From assembly GCF_002140975.2 (NCBI RefSeq), contig NZ_CP147247.1, positions 1,922,001 through 1,986,000 of the forward strand: 64,000 nt of DNA, given 5' to 3'. The translations under genes were made by a program, and so were the position numbers. Shown here piece after piece: positions 16,211 through 24,411 of the stretch. Source of the stretch: Enterococcus sp. 9E7_DIV0242. GTDB lineage: Bacteria; Bacillota; Bacilli; Lactobacillales; Enterococcaceae. How positions within the stretch are numbered: the stretch's first letter is position 1; each line of letters opens with the position of its first letter. The notes beneath the pieces are model-generated. The model ran no database searches. It saw only the letters and a list, made by a program, of their open reading frames with translations, and was not told the origin of the DNA.

Positions 16211-16552
16211 CTATCGAATTCCTATACTGACCTTTAACGCCTGATTGACTTTTTCCATATCGCCATCTTGAAGCTTACAAATTTTTTGTAGCATTCGCTC
16301 CTTATCCAATGTACGAATCTGCTCCAAAAGTACTAATGAAGGTGTCAGTTCTTCCTCATGTGGAATATTGACCTTCACTTGTGTCGGCTGCATCTTTTTT
16401 CGAATATTTCGCGTAATAGGTGCGACAATCAACGTTGGACTGAATAGATTCCCTTTATTATTTTGAATGATCAGCACAGGTCGAATGCCTCCCTGTTCAG
16501 AACCAATTACCGGTGAAAGATTCGCGTAAAATATTTCTCCCCTCCGCATCAT
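16211..16552 (-). CDS. mazF: MazF/PemK-family endoribonuclease toxin, solitary
   Basis: This 113-residue protein has the MazF/PemK pattern: RRGEIFYANLSPVIGSEQGG at residues 3-22 with the conserved GEI and GSEQGG, RPVLIIQNN, then APITRNIRKK near 43 and LLEQIRTLDKERM near 75. MazF proteins cut mRNA at short sequence motifs and normally pair with a MazE antitoxin encoded just upstream. No antitoxin ORF exists in the 320 bp upstream or directly downstream, so the gene is solitary here. ATG codons at 16552 and 16549 are both possible after GGGGGGA. Confidence 0.88.
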   Translation of the reverse strand: MMRRGEIFYANLSPVIGSEQGGIRPVLIIQNNKGNLFSPTLIVAPITRNIRKKMQPTQVKVNIPHEEELTPSLVLLEQIRTLDKERMLQKICKLQDGDMEKVNQALKVSIGIR

Positions 16553-16592
16553 TTTTTCTATCCCCCCTTATCAAGAAAAAATCTTTTTACAA

Positions 16593-16601
16593 ATTATAAC
16601 A
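16593..16601 (-). promoter_or_regulatory. Extended -10 promoter of the mazF-like gene
   Basis: The minus strand reads TGTTATAAT, an extended -10 (TGnTATAAT), about 40 bp before the start codon. No good -35 lies 17 bp further upstream, as is common for extended -10 promoters. Confidence 0.55.
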
Positions 16602-16876
16602 TGATTCATACAGATTTATTTTTCAACATTTTTGCTGAAAATGCAAAAATTTGATAATTCGAAGTGAAATAGCTGACAAATTATCCAGAAACAAATGTGT
16701 TGATTTTGCTATAAAATACTATTCATTTATTACTTAAAAATTTGTTTTTTATATAAATTTATTAGAAATATGCCAAGATATATGATAAAATTAATTGAAT
16801 ATATGATTATTTTCAGTCATATGTTTAGGGGATGATAGTTACTATCTGCGAATATTTAGAATAGAAGGAGTGCTAC

Positions 16877-17212
16877 ATGAATATATACTCAATCAAAATT
16901 TCACCAAATCGACCATTCAATAAATCCGAGCTGACTTACCTCACAGAAAGGTGTACAATATTGTCTAAAAAGGTGCTGACGTTGGATTATATCAAGGAAT
17001 GTGATTACGATTACGATGAAAAAGATGAGTCATTTACGTTCAATTTTCTCTGCATCCATAACAAAACGTTTTCATTAAAAATTGTTAAAGATGATCGCTC
17101 TGACAATCATTTTTTTTCAATGCAGAAGTATGATAAATGGTCAATTTTACGAAAAGATTTTATCAAGGAACTTGAAGTCATCCATGAACTTCACTCGAAT
17201 TCTCATAATTAA
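16877..17212 (+). CDS. Hypothetical protein, 111 residues
   Basis: This short soluble protein begins MNIYSIKISPNRPFNKSEL after a good Shine-Dalgarno (AGAAGGAG, 6 bases before ATG). It is acidic in the middle (KECDYDYDEKDESFTF) and has no membrane segment or signal peptide. I do not recognise the family. It is convergent with the uridine kinase gene and shares a terminator with it. Codon use looks normal, so I take it as a real gene of unknown function. Confidence 0.65.
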   Translation: MNIYSIKISPNRPFNKSELTYLTERCTILSKKVLTLDYIKECDYDYDEKDESFTFNFLCIHNKTFSLKIVKDDRSDNHFFSMQKYDKWSILRKDFIKELEVIHELHSNSHN

Positions 17213-17234
17213 AGTTAAAAATAGGAATAGTACA

Positions 17235-17277
17235 GAAAAAAAGCAGGTAGACTATCACAGTCCATCTGCTTTTTTTA
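17235..17277. terminator. Bidirectional terminator between hypothetical gene and udk
   Basis: AAAAAAAGCAGGTAGACT pairs imperfectly with AGTCCATCTGCTTTTTTT, giving A/T-flanked stems for both convergent genes. Confidence 0.75.
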
Positions 17278-17312
17278 TCTCTTGATTTTTGCACTTGCAG
17301 TATTCGAGAGGA

Positions 17313-17936
17313 TCATTCCAAAATGCTCTTTACTTTTGTGGTGATCAAATCAATAGCTACATGATTTTCTCCGCCTTCTGGAACGATGATATCTGCATAT
17401 CTTTTAGTTGGCTCGATAAACTGGTTGTACATCGGTTTAACTACAGTCAGATACTGTTCAATCACAGAATCGAGTGTTCGACCACGTTCTTCCATGTCTC
17501 TCTTGATTCGGCGAATAATACGGATATCATCATCTGTATCTACATAAAGCTTTATATCCATCAATTCTCGCAGCCGCGGGTCTTCCAAAATCAAAATACC
17601 CTCAAGAATAATTACTTCTTTTGGTTCCTGTATAATGACATCCGAGCTTCTTGTATGCTCAACATAATCATAGACAGGCTTCTCAATTGATTCATATGTT
17701 AATAACTGCTTCAAATGTTCGATCAACAGATCGGTATCAAAAGCAAAAGGGTGGTCATAATTTGTCGTTAATCTTTCCTCAAAACTCAAATGACTCTGGT
17801 CTTTATAATAAGAATCCTGTTCCAGCATCATAATTGAGTGATTAGGAAAATGGTTGAAGATCGCCCGACTGACGCTTGTCTTCCCACTACCTGAACCACC
17901 AGTCACTCCAATGATTATCGGTCGATTGTTTTTCAT
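17313..17936 (-). CDS. udk: Uridine kinase
   Basis: This 207-residue P-loop kinase has [18 protein letters not shown] at residues 10-27 (Walker A), a substrate-binding DSYYKD near 42, [16 protein letters not shown] near 60, the PVYDY motif, [10 protein letters not shown] near 107 and [17 protein letters not shown] near 145. These are all characteristic of Udk, which phosphorylates uridine and cytidine with ATP or GTP for pyrimidine salvage. The ATG at 17936 is the first Met and matches the family length. Confidence 0.92.
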   Translation of the reverse strand: MKNNRPIIIGVTGGSGSGKTSVSRAIFNHFPNHSIMMLEQDSYYKDQSHLSFEERLTTNYDHPFAFDTDLLIEHLKQLLTYESIEKPVYDYVEHTRSSDVIIQEPKEVIILEGILILEDPRLRELMDIKLYVDTDDDIRIIRRIKRDMEERGRTLDSVIEQYLTVVKPMYNQFIEPTKRYADIIVPEGGENHVAIDLITTKVKSILE

Positions 17937-18064
17937 GCAGTTAAACCTCTTTCTTTTTCAGCAAATAGCCATTATCATCCTTTTCTATTATAATAAAAAG
18001 TGAGCAGATTACCACTGAAAATTACAACTTTCTTCATCAAAAACAATTTTAAGGAGATTCTATT

Positions 18065-18514
18065 ATGAACATTACAGCGATTACGCAGCTAGAAGAGGAA
18101 CATTATCAGCTTTTGCTAGATGCAGATCCTTCAAAAAAACATGTCGATGATTATACAAAAAGAGGGCAAGTATTCATCATTAGTGACCCAAAACTAGTAG
18201 GTATCATGGTATTAATACCTACCCGCCCTGATACGCTGGAACTTGTTAACATTGCAGTTGCTGAAGCCTCACGAGGAAAAGGCTACGCACAAAAATTGAT
18301 TGCCTTTGCTTTTGACACCGCAAAAAAACAGGGCATCAAGACAATGGAGATTGGTACTGGAAGTACCGGGTACGAACAACTGCACCTTTATCAAAAATGC
18401 GGCTTTCGCATGACATGGATCGACCGTGACTTTTTTGTTCGCCACTACGATGAAGAAATCGTTGATAATGGAATTGTTTTAAATGATATGGTTCGTTTGA
18501 GTATCGATTTGTAG
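18065..18514 (+). CDS. GNAT family N-acetyltransferase
   Basis: This 149-residue protein has the GNAT acetyl-CoA motif EASRGKGYAQKLIAFAFDTA near 75-94 (an R/Q-x-x-G-x-G/A variant), followed by MEIGTGSTGYEQLHLYQKCG, a common end of the fold. The ribosome binding site AAGGAG precedes ATG at 18065. The acceptor substrate is unknown. It is divergent from udk and convergent with a HAD phosphatase gene. Confidence 0.85.
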   Translation: MNITAITQLEEEHYQLLLDADPSKKHVDDYTKRGQVFIISDPKLVGIMVLIPTRPDTLELVNIAVAEASRGKGYAQKLIAFAFDTAKKQGIKTMEIGTGSTGYEQLHLYQKCGFRMTWIDRDFFVRHYDEEIVDNGIVLNDMVRLSIDL

Positions 18515-18604
18515 ATCTGGCTCTTATAGACTATAATGGCTGACCTTAGAAGCGGATTGAGCTCTTCGTATAGAAATCAGATAGTACTTTCTTCATACAT
18601 CTTA

Positions 18605-18640
18605 AAACACCATTTCCGAATAATATCAGAAATGGTGTTT
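18605..18640. terminator. Bidirectional terminator
   Basis: AAACACCATTTC and GAAATGGTGTTT form a 12-bp stem between the convergent GNAT and HAD genes. Confidence 0.75.
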
Positions 18641-18655
18641 CTTGTTTCTATTTTT

Positions 18656-19435
18656 TTAAATCAGCCCATGCTTCAAGCAATAATGATAAATACCATTATC
18701 TGCCACATGACCACAAATTTCATCTGCAACTGTCTTTAGTTCGTCAGATGCATTGTCCATTGCTACACCCCAACCCACAGCTTCTAACATCTCAATATCA
18801 TTATTTCCATCACCAAATGCCAAGGCTTCTGATTTACTTAAGTTATAGTACTCTAGTATTTTATTTATTCCTGAGCCCTTCCCACTGCTGGTGGGAATAA
18901 TATCGACTGCTCTATCCCACCATGCAACGATTTTAGAGTGATTCGTATTTTCCATTAGCTTTGGGTGATCTGCTTCCCGAGACCCCAACATTATTTGGTA
19001 GACATCTTCATTATTGACAACTTCTTCAAAGTCATCAGCAACCACAACTTTTTGATGGGCAAAGGAGAAGTATTCGATCAAATCTTCATCTTTACCATTT
19101 GCGATTGTTTTTTCCTTTGTTGCAACCGCTACTGGTCTATTTAGTTTTTCCGAGTTTTGAATGATTCTTTTTACATCACTAGTAGGAATAGGGTTTCTCA
19201 AAATAGTTTCCTGCTTGTTAAAACAACTTGAGCCATTAAAGGTAAGAAACGCATCAAATTCCACCTCATCAAAATGTGGCAATGCTATTGGGCTTCTACC
19301 TGTTGCAAGACAGATGATAATACCGTTTTCCTTTAATTGAACAAGCATTTCTAACGTTTTTTCTGATATACGCTTTTTTTCCATATCGATCAATGTTCCA
19401 TCAATATCAAAAAAGACTATTTTTATATTATCCAT
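18656..19435 (-). CDS. Cof-type HAD-family sugar-phosphate phosphatase
   Basis: This 259-residue HAD hydrolase of the Cof subfamily has motif I FFDIDGTLID at residues 8-17 (nucleophile Asp), motif II as LATGRS near 43, a cap domain in the middle, a lysine near 186, and motif IV EALAFGDGNNDIEML near 203. Such enzymes dephosphorylate sugar phosphates or flavin precursors. It stands alone on the minus strand; the true substrate cannot be deduced. Confidence 0.87.
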   Translation of the reverse strand: MDNIKIVFFDIDGTLIDMEKKRISEKTLEMLVQLKENGIIICLATGRSPIALPHFDEVEFDAFLTFNGSSCFNKQETILRNPIPTSDVKRIIQNSEKLNRPVAVATKEKTIANGKDEDLIEYFSFAHQKVVVADDFEEVVNNEDVYQIMLGSREADHPKLMENTNHSKIVAWWDRAVDIIPTSSGKGSGINKILEYYNLSKSEALAFGDGNNDIEMLEAVGWGVAMDNASDELKTVADEICGHVADNGIYHYCLKHGLI

Positions 19436-19594
19436 AGATTTACCCCTTTACAATATTTTTTAGTTTCTGACCTACAAAAAAATACGCTCTTTAGTTCAAC
19501 TATTGATTGTTTCTAAGTCTGAGTTGATCTTACTCACTCTACTTTTCACAATTTTATCAATATCTAAAGCAAAAGCAGCGGATTTAACAGTTAC

Positions 19595-20611
19595 TTACGA
19601 TAGTGGGTTTCCTTTTAGCTCTGCATTCCCCGCATCATTCACTTCCAGACGTCCTGTCTGACTCGTTCTTTGAACTAAGGCATGACAGTGATAGTCTCTA
19701 TTGTTGTAAGCATCACTTGCAGTATTTTGGATTGTGTATTTGGGCAAGGGCCAATCGGAAGATAGCTGATAAGATTTTGCACCCAGTCCTTTTTGTGTTA
19801 GATCTGTGAATATACCTACTAGGTAATCATCGTAATTATTGACCGCAGATATATACCCATTCAAATCATTTATTTCTATACTCATATCGCTCAAAAACTC
19901 ATTAAAATCGACTGCATAGAATTTAGTGGTTGCCACATTATAAGCATTTGCCCCAGTGTTTTCTTTGTCGTAAAAATTAACGCCATATTGCTGATCCTTC
20001 GTCAAACTAGACAGACTGGTTTCAGCTTCTAGATAGGCCTGATCTATAGTTGCTTGGCTAGCCTGCCCACTTTCCAACATATCATTTAAATATTTCTTAT
20101 ATCCATAAACCCCAGTAGCATCTTTAAGCATCGTTTCACTCAATAGATATTCCCCCGCTGTTAGATGGTCCACATGATACCTATAAGCTCTTACTTGACC
20201 TTTACTTAATGGCGTTACCCTATCATGAACGATAGGCTCTGCAACTGTTGCTGCATCAGATTCAAGAACATTGGATCTATCCATGCTGTCCTCAGCATTA
20301 GAGGTTGACGAACCTTCGTTCATAGGTTTCCCCATAAAATATAGGCCTGTTGCAGCAGCAGCTATAATCAATAAACCTGATAAAAATATACTTGCTATTT
20401 TCTTATTACGCTTGCTTCTATACAATTTAGCAGCTTTGATTCGTTTCTCTTGTTGTTCCAGATAAAATTTTTTCTCAATTTCATCAAGTAAAGCTTGGAG
20501 TGCTCCACGCTTTTCCGGATTCGTCTCGCGTGCAATTTCTTTTTTTAACTGAAATACCCTTTTTTCATGCCGCTCTCCCGGCGTATCACTCTTGTAGAAT
20601 TGCTCTGGCAT
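19595..20611 (-). CDS. Single-pass membrane protein with extracytoplasmic domain
   Basis: This 338-residue protein starts with a highly charged cytoplasmic segment of about 70 residues (coiled-coil like, with QQEKRIKAAKLYRSKRNKK), one transmembrane helix (IASIFLSGLLIIAAAATGLY, about 72-91), a low-complexity Ser/Asp linker and an external domain of about 200 residues. The external domain has no motif that I recognise. It is probably surface-exposed and membrane-anchored. The ATG at 20611 is followed by a sensible charged N-terminus. It is monocistronic. Confidence 0.7.
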   Translation of the reverse strand: MPEQFYKSDTPGERHEKRVFQLKKEIARETNPEKRGALQALLDEIEKKFYLEQQEKRIKAAKLYRSKRNKKIASIFLSGLLIIAAAATGLYFMGKPMNEGSSTSNAEDSMDRSNVLESDAATVAEPIVHDRVTPLSKGQVRAYRYHVDHLTAGEYLLSETMLKDATGVYGYKKYLNDMLESGQASQATIDQAYLEAETSLSSLTKDQQYGVNFYDKENTGANAYNVATTKFYAVDFNEFLSDMSIEINDLNGYISAVNNYDDYLVGIFTDLTQKGLGAKSYQLSSDWPLPKYTIQNTASDAYNNRDYHCHALVQRTSQTGRLEVNDAGNAELKGNPLS

Positions 20612-20997
20612 AGTATTAACTCCCCCAAATTACTATCGATACATTCAATTTACAATAAATATTTATTTATTACAATGTCAAGTTTATAGAAAAGCAGTTA
20701 TATACGTCACGCTAGATTTTTTTCTAAAATAAATTTTAGCCGACCTGGATAAAAACTTTTTGAAATTTTATACTTGTTTCTTCTTTATCATTGTCAGTTA
20801 AGTTCTTCTTTTCGGTTTCAGTGAAATTCCTTGAATATTTTTATGGAGAAATATCTGATAATAATGCTATCTCCAGCAGATCGTCCATCTTTCAAAGTAA
20901 CATCAATGTAAAAGTCACCGATCGTCAAACAATAGTGTATGACATCTCGCTTACACTCAGAAGTGTACATTTTTCTTCTAATTAACGTATCAAAATA
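20612..20997. other. Intergenic region, no convincing gene
   Basis: This stretch of AT-rich DNA holds nothing I can support. A 64-codon plus-strand ORF at 20791-20985 has no Shine-Dalgarno and an unlikely composition. Confidence 0.5.
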
Positions 20998-21120
20998 CTA
21001 GGAATCAACAATTTTAATAGACTTTCTAACAAATAATTTGTCCCGAATGCTAAAGCAATGGGCCAAGGTCTTACACCTACCATCACCGTTCTGATATGCC
21101 TCTACTACTTGTCTTTTCAT
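20998..21120 (-). pseudogene. Transposase OrfA N-terminal remnant (IS3/IS150 type)
   Basis: The minus strand encodes 40 residues beginning MKRQVVEAYQNGDGRCKTLA, then HCFSIRDKLFVRKSI. These match the helix-turn-helix start of IS3-group OrfA proteins, as in VVxAYLxGEGGYKxLAKxFGI, with LFVRK where the family has xxVRKW. A TAG ends it at 20998, where a full OrfA would continue for about 60-130 residues. No OrfB or terminal inverted repeats are visible. I read it as a degraded insertion-sequence scar. Confidence 0.6.
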
Positions 21121-21131
21121 AGTTAATCACT

Positions 21132-21174
21132 AAAAAGCCCCCTAAGTTAGACCAACAAATCTAACTTAAGGGGC
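21132..21174 (-). terminator. Strong terminator downstream of the deoxynucleoside kinase gene
   Basis: GCCCCCTAAGTTAGA and TCTAACTTAAGGGGC pair over about 15 bp around an 8-base loop. On the minus strand the stem is followed by TTTTT. Confidence 0.8.
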
Positions 21175-21303
21175 ACACAATATGATACAGAAGGCAACTT
21201 TTACTATATTGCCGAATCACTAAATCAATTCGTTTCTTCCTCTTATCAAGTCAGCCGTGTCATACGATCCAGGTGTCCCGAAATCTCCAAAAACTTGCTT
21301 GAC

Positions 21304-21954
21304 TTATAAATCAGAAATTTCCTCCAATTTTTCTTCAATTATTGCTAGCACAGCTTCTCTGGCGCTCACATCATCCACAAAATCTAAAGCATCACCATCG
21401 ATTTGGATTTTCGGACTTTCAGAATAGTCTTCAAACCATTGCGTATATCTCTTATTCAGTTCTTCATAATAACTATAGAGTGATTCATCATACTCGATTT
21501 GCTCAAAAGGACGCCCCCGTTTTTTGATTCTGTTCAGCATTGTCTCAAAAGAAACATGAATATGAACAAGTAAATCCGGTCGTTTCTTTTTTGTCGCATA
21601 AGGTAATTCTTCCATCATATTTTTTAAAAGCTCATCGTAAACTTTTACTTCTGGAGCCGATGCACGACCGAGATCAGCATTCAAATGAAAAAGTAACGAA
21701 TCCTCATAAATAGATCGATCCAATACATTATTATCCTCAGCCAATGCCATTTTTATATTTTCAAATCGCTTGTTTAGAAAATACACCTGTAGTAAGAAGG
21801 CGTATTTCTTAGGCTCTGCGTAAAATAACGGCAATATATCATTATTGTCTACCGATTCATAAAAAGCATCCGTTCCTAAACGGTCTGCAATCAGCTTCGT
21901 CAATGTTGATTTTCCCGCTCCAATGGTTCCTGCTAATACAATCACACTCATCAA
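21304..21954 (-). CDS. Deoxynucleoside kinase
   Basis: This 216-residue dNK-family kinase has Walker A VLAGTIGAGKST near 6-17, the substrate motif FYESVDNNDILP near 31, the lid/catalytic DRSIYEDSLLF near 79 (the DRS motif), and RGRPFEQIEYD near 146. Family enzymes phosphorylate deoxyadenosine, deoxyguanosine or deoxycytidine for salvage. The start may be either ATG of the adjacent pair (21954 or 21951). It is monocistronic with a strong terminator. Confidence 0.88.
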   Translation of the reverse strand: MMSVIVLAGTIGAGKSTLTKLIADRLGTDAFYESVDNNDILPLFYAEPKKYAFLLQVYFLNKRFENIKMALAEDNNVLDRSIYEDSLLFHLNADLGRASAPEVKVYDELLKNMMEELPYATKKKRPDLLVHIHVSFETMLNRIKKRGRPFEQIEYDESLYSYYEELNKRYTQWFEDYSESPKIQIDGDALDFVDDVSAREAVLAIIEEKLEEISDL

Positions 21955-22192
21955 TCTCCCACTTTACTAATTATCAAAAAACACAATATATAGTGTTTTT
22001 AATAGTTTTTTTTAACAACTAATACAATATACAGTTGCCTGTTAATTTTGTCAAACATTACTCATTTTGTTTTTTCCCAGCAATCTAGAAAGATGTTACA
22101 TTATTTTATTGTCCTTCAAAAAACCTCTTACTTTGTATATGAGATACAAAAGCAATTGCTCACCATAACATTTTTTGACCATTTTCCTAATA

Positions 22193-22221
22193 AAAAACCT
22201 CAGGTATTCATTTACCTGAAG
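22193..22221 (-). terminator. Minus-strand terminator hairpin
   Basis: On the minus strand CTTCAGGTA and TACCTGAGG pair over eight bases and are followed by TTTTTT. It lies more than 200 bp from the nearest coding end, so it may end a short untranslated transcript. Confidence 0.6.
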
Positions 22222-22321
22222 TTTGAAAAAATGACCCTCATCCAACAAAAATAAATAATTGCTTTTAAAATACCAACAATAACCACTTAATTGTCTTTAC
22301 TACAAGGTTCTATTTTCATAA

Positions 22322-22352
22322 AAAAAATCGCTCAAGCTAATGAGCGATTTTT
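22322..22352. terminator. Terminator downstream of the metalloprotease gene
   Basis: AAAATCGCTCA and TGAGCGATTTTT pair around AGCTAA. A-runs and T-runs on both sides make it usable in both directions. Confidence 0.75.
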
Positions 22353-22412
22353 GTCTCTGTCTAAAGGTTGCTATACTTGAATAAGCCATCGACCATGAGT
22401 ACAAACTGTTGG

Positions 22413-23618
22413 TCAAACCACTTTTTCAGCAAAAGCAGCAGAATTTATTACATATTCTTGATTATCCACAGCGACTCTATAATAAGGATTCCCTTTCGTC
22501 GAAGGATAATATCCAATAACATGAATAGTTTTACCATTCAATTCTAAATTCTTGGTTGTTGTATGGTTTGGTACACGTTCAAAATAATGATTGACAATCA
22601 CGTCATCATTCACAAGGTACACGTTATAATTCTTTTCGCCCATCAACAAATATTGATCAACAAGCTGTTTAGATTGAATATAATTCCCTTTAAAGTCAAG
22701 CTCAGCACCATATGGGACGGATGAAGTGATCACTCCATTGTTATAAAGAACAGATGCCTCTTCCTCAGAAAATAACCATGAAGCTACTTTTCTAGGTTTT
22801 TCCCATGTCAAACCAGCCATTGCCAATGCTGCAGCATCTATTTTACTGCTTCTAACACCCTCGATATTTTCCAAGGGACTTCCAATTACTCCCACGGCCC
22901 ACGAACACATAAATTCTGTCCCTAATACATTGTCTCTGATTGCATTTTCACCATCGGAACCACCACCTAAATGGGGGATGCCTAAAGCATGACCAATTTC
23001 ATGAATTAAGGTTGCTACCTTCCAATTATTTTTGAATGCTTTGGGTAAAGCTGTGCTGTCTAGCTGCCAATGATTGGGGTAAAATAAAATGCCATCACCA
23101 TTATAAGATTGGCCTCCTAAGGGATAGTGCAATGTCCCGTTCACCCAAATTCCGTTCGCATCACTATCACGAATCGTTTCATCACTTTCGGCTTGCGTAG
23201 CAACGATTTCCACGATTTTAGCACCTGCTAGTTTGTTCCAATAAGCAGCAGCTGACTCAGCCATCTGCATCGTCATCAATTCTGACGTATTGTACAATTG
23301 TAAAATACCATCGCTACCAACAAAATTCGTCAAATTGGCACCCTCTAACTGATACACGTAATCAGTTGATACCGTATCCAAGCTTGTATTGCCATTATAT
23401 ACATCTCCATGAGTAATACTGGTCAATTTCTCAAGCTCAGGTTGAGAATACATATTTCTCGTGATTTTTCCACCTACATTGCAATACGCCGGTGTTAACT
23501 GGTACTCTGAAGTGCCCTGATAAGTAGCCCCATTCTCCGCAAATCCATCCATCGGTCCGAAAAATAAAACTACTAACGCAGCAGAAATTGAAGTTAAAAC
23601 TAAACCACGCTTTTTCAT
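22413..23618 (-). CDS. Secreted matrixin-like zinc metalloprotease
   Basis: This 401-residue protein has a Sec signal peptide (MKKRGLVLTSISAALVVLFF, cleavage expected after about residue 27) and a metzincin zinc site HEIGHALGIPH at 206-216, with Glu207 as catalytic base. A Met-turn candidate follows in GTEFMCSWAVG near 237. This is the M10/matrixin pattern. The C-terminal 110 residues form a separate domain with repeated YxVxxN-like strands, perhaps for cell-wall binding. I start at 23618 because GGGGA lies six bases before that ATG and would overlap the ATG at 23624. The target protein is unknown; a secreted protease fits interaction with host or competitor. Confidence 0.83.
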   Translation of the reverse strand: MKKRGLVLTSISAALVVLFFGPMDGFAENGATYQGTSEYQLTPAYCNVGGKITRNMYSQPELEKLTSITHGDVYNGNTSLDTVSTDYVYQLEGANLTNFVGSDGILQLYNTSELMTMQMAESAAAYWNKLAGAKIVEIVATQAESDETIRDSDANGIWVNGTLHYPLGGQSYNGDGILFYPNHWQLDSTALPKAFKNNWKVATLIHEIGHALGIPHLGGGSDGENAIRDNVLGTEFMCSWAVGVIGSPLENIEGVRSSKIDAAALAMAGLTWEKPRKVASWLFSEEEASVLYNNGVITSSVPYGAELDFKGNYIQSKQLVDQYLLMGEKNYNVYLVNDDVIVNHYFERVPNHTTTKNLELNGKTIHVIGYYPSTKGNPYYRVAVDNQEYVINSAAFAEKVV

Positions 23619-23715
23619 TTCCATTCCCCATTTCTTTTATTCTAAATACACTATATATTTTACTACAATATGTGACCTAGAAAATGGAATATTTAAAAAT
23701 TTTAGCATGCTTCAA

Positions 23716-24288
23716 TTAGCTGATAAGCCCCAGGAACTCTTGATAAACAGCTTTAACATGTGCGCCAAACGTTTGATTCCCATCCACAAGCCAGTTAGAA
23801 AATGCTAAATGGAAGAATTGCAATGCTACACGCACAGCCAGCTCAGAATGATTTTTATCAAATATGACTGACTCTCCATTTTGGAATTGTGCGCCTTTTT
23901 CAATCATCTCACTTGTTAAAAATAGTGCTAAATCTTCCATTTTCAACAATTCCCGTTCTCTAAGATCCGGATGCGACTGTACGATTTTCGTGCGTGCAAT
24001 ACTTTGTTCACGATCCTTGTCAAACACTTGAACTTGAATCAACGCCTTTACCAAAAGCTCAAGAGGATTGTCACTGAAGGCATCATTCTCAGATAAGTAA
24101 CCGGCAATCTCCTGTCCCAGCATATTTTCCGAGTCAAAAAGTACATCTGATTTATCCTTAAACTGTCGATAAAATGTTCTTTCTGTCACGCCTGCTCCTT
24201 CCGCTATTTCTTGAATCGTTGTATTCTCATAGCCTTTACTTTTGAAAAGCTGAACTGCAGCTAAGTATAATTTTTGTTTACTTTTCAT
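23716..24288 (-). CDS. TetR family transcriptional regulator
   Basis: This 190-residue regulator has the TetR HTH at residues 9-45 (AAVQLFKSKGYENTTIQEIA, then EGAGVTERTFYRQFKDKSD). The C-terminal ligand domain is helical and family-specific. It is divergent from a quinone-oxidoreductase gene with two copies of a 15-bp palindrome between them, the standard layout for a self-regulating repressor that also controls its neighbour. The inducer is unknown but is probably an electrophile or xenobiotic handled by the oxidoreductase. Confidence 0.9.
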   Translation of the reverse strand: MKSKQKLYLAAVQLFKSKGYENTTIQEIAEGAGVTERTFYRQFKDKSDVLFDSENMLGQEIAGYLSENDAFSDNPLELLVKALIQVQVFDKDREQSIARTKIVQSHPDLRERELLKMEDLALFLTSEMIEKGAQFQNGESVIFDKNHSELAVRVALQFFHLAFSNWLVDGNQTFGAHVKAVYQEFLGLIS

Positions 24289-24302
24289 TGCTCCTCCTAA
24301 AA

Positions 24303-24375
24303 TGTCAGTTTATGACTTTTTTATTGACAAATTTATTTCAAAGATATACAATTCATAAAATGTCAGTTTATGACA
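24303..24375 (+). promoter_or_regulatory. Oxidoreductase promoter flanked by two TetR operators
   Basis: TTGACA (24324-24329) and TACAAT (24347-24352) are spaced 17 bp. Palindromes TGTCAGTTTATGACT (24303-24317) and TGTCAGTTTATGACA (24361-24375) flank it. The downstream copy covers the expected transcription start, so bound repressor would block RNA polymerase. The upstream copy lies close to the tetR start. Confidence 0.8.
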
Positions 24376-24411
24376 TTCACTATATCAAAAAATAAACGGA
24401 GGGTCAATTTT

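Larger units (their letters stand above)
21955..22412. other. Intergenic region with two terminators
   Basis: This 458-bp AT-rich gap holds terminator hairpins at 22193-22221 and 22322-22352 and no convincing gene. A 68-codon plus-strand ORF (22048-22254) runs straight through the first hairpin and is rejected. Confidence 0.55.

Noticed and set aside
20791..20985. 64-codon plus-strand ORF
   Set aside because: No Shine-Dalgarno and an atypical composition; likely chance.
22048..22254. 68-codon plus-strand ORF
   Set aside because: Overlaps a minus-strand terminator hairpin and has no ribosome binding site.
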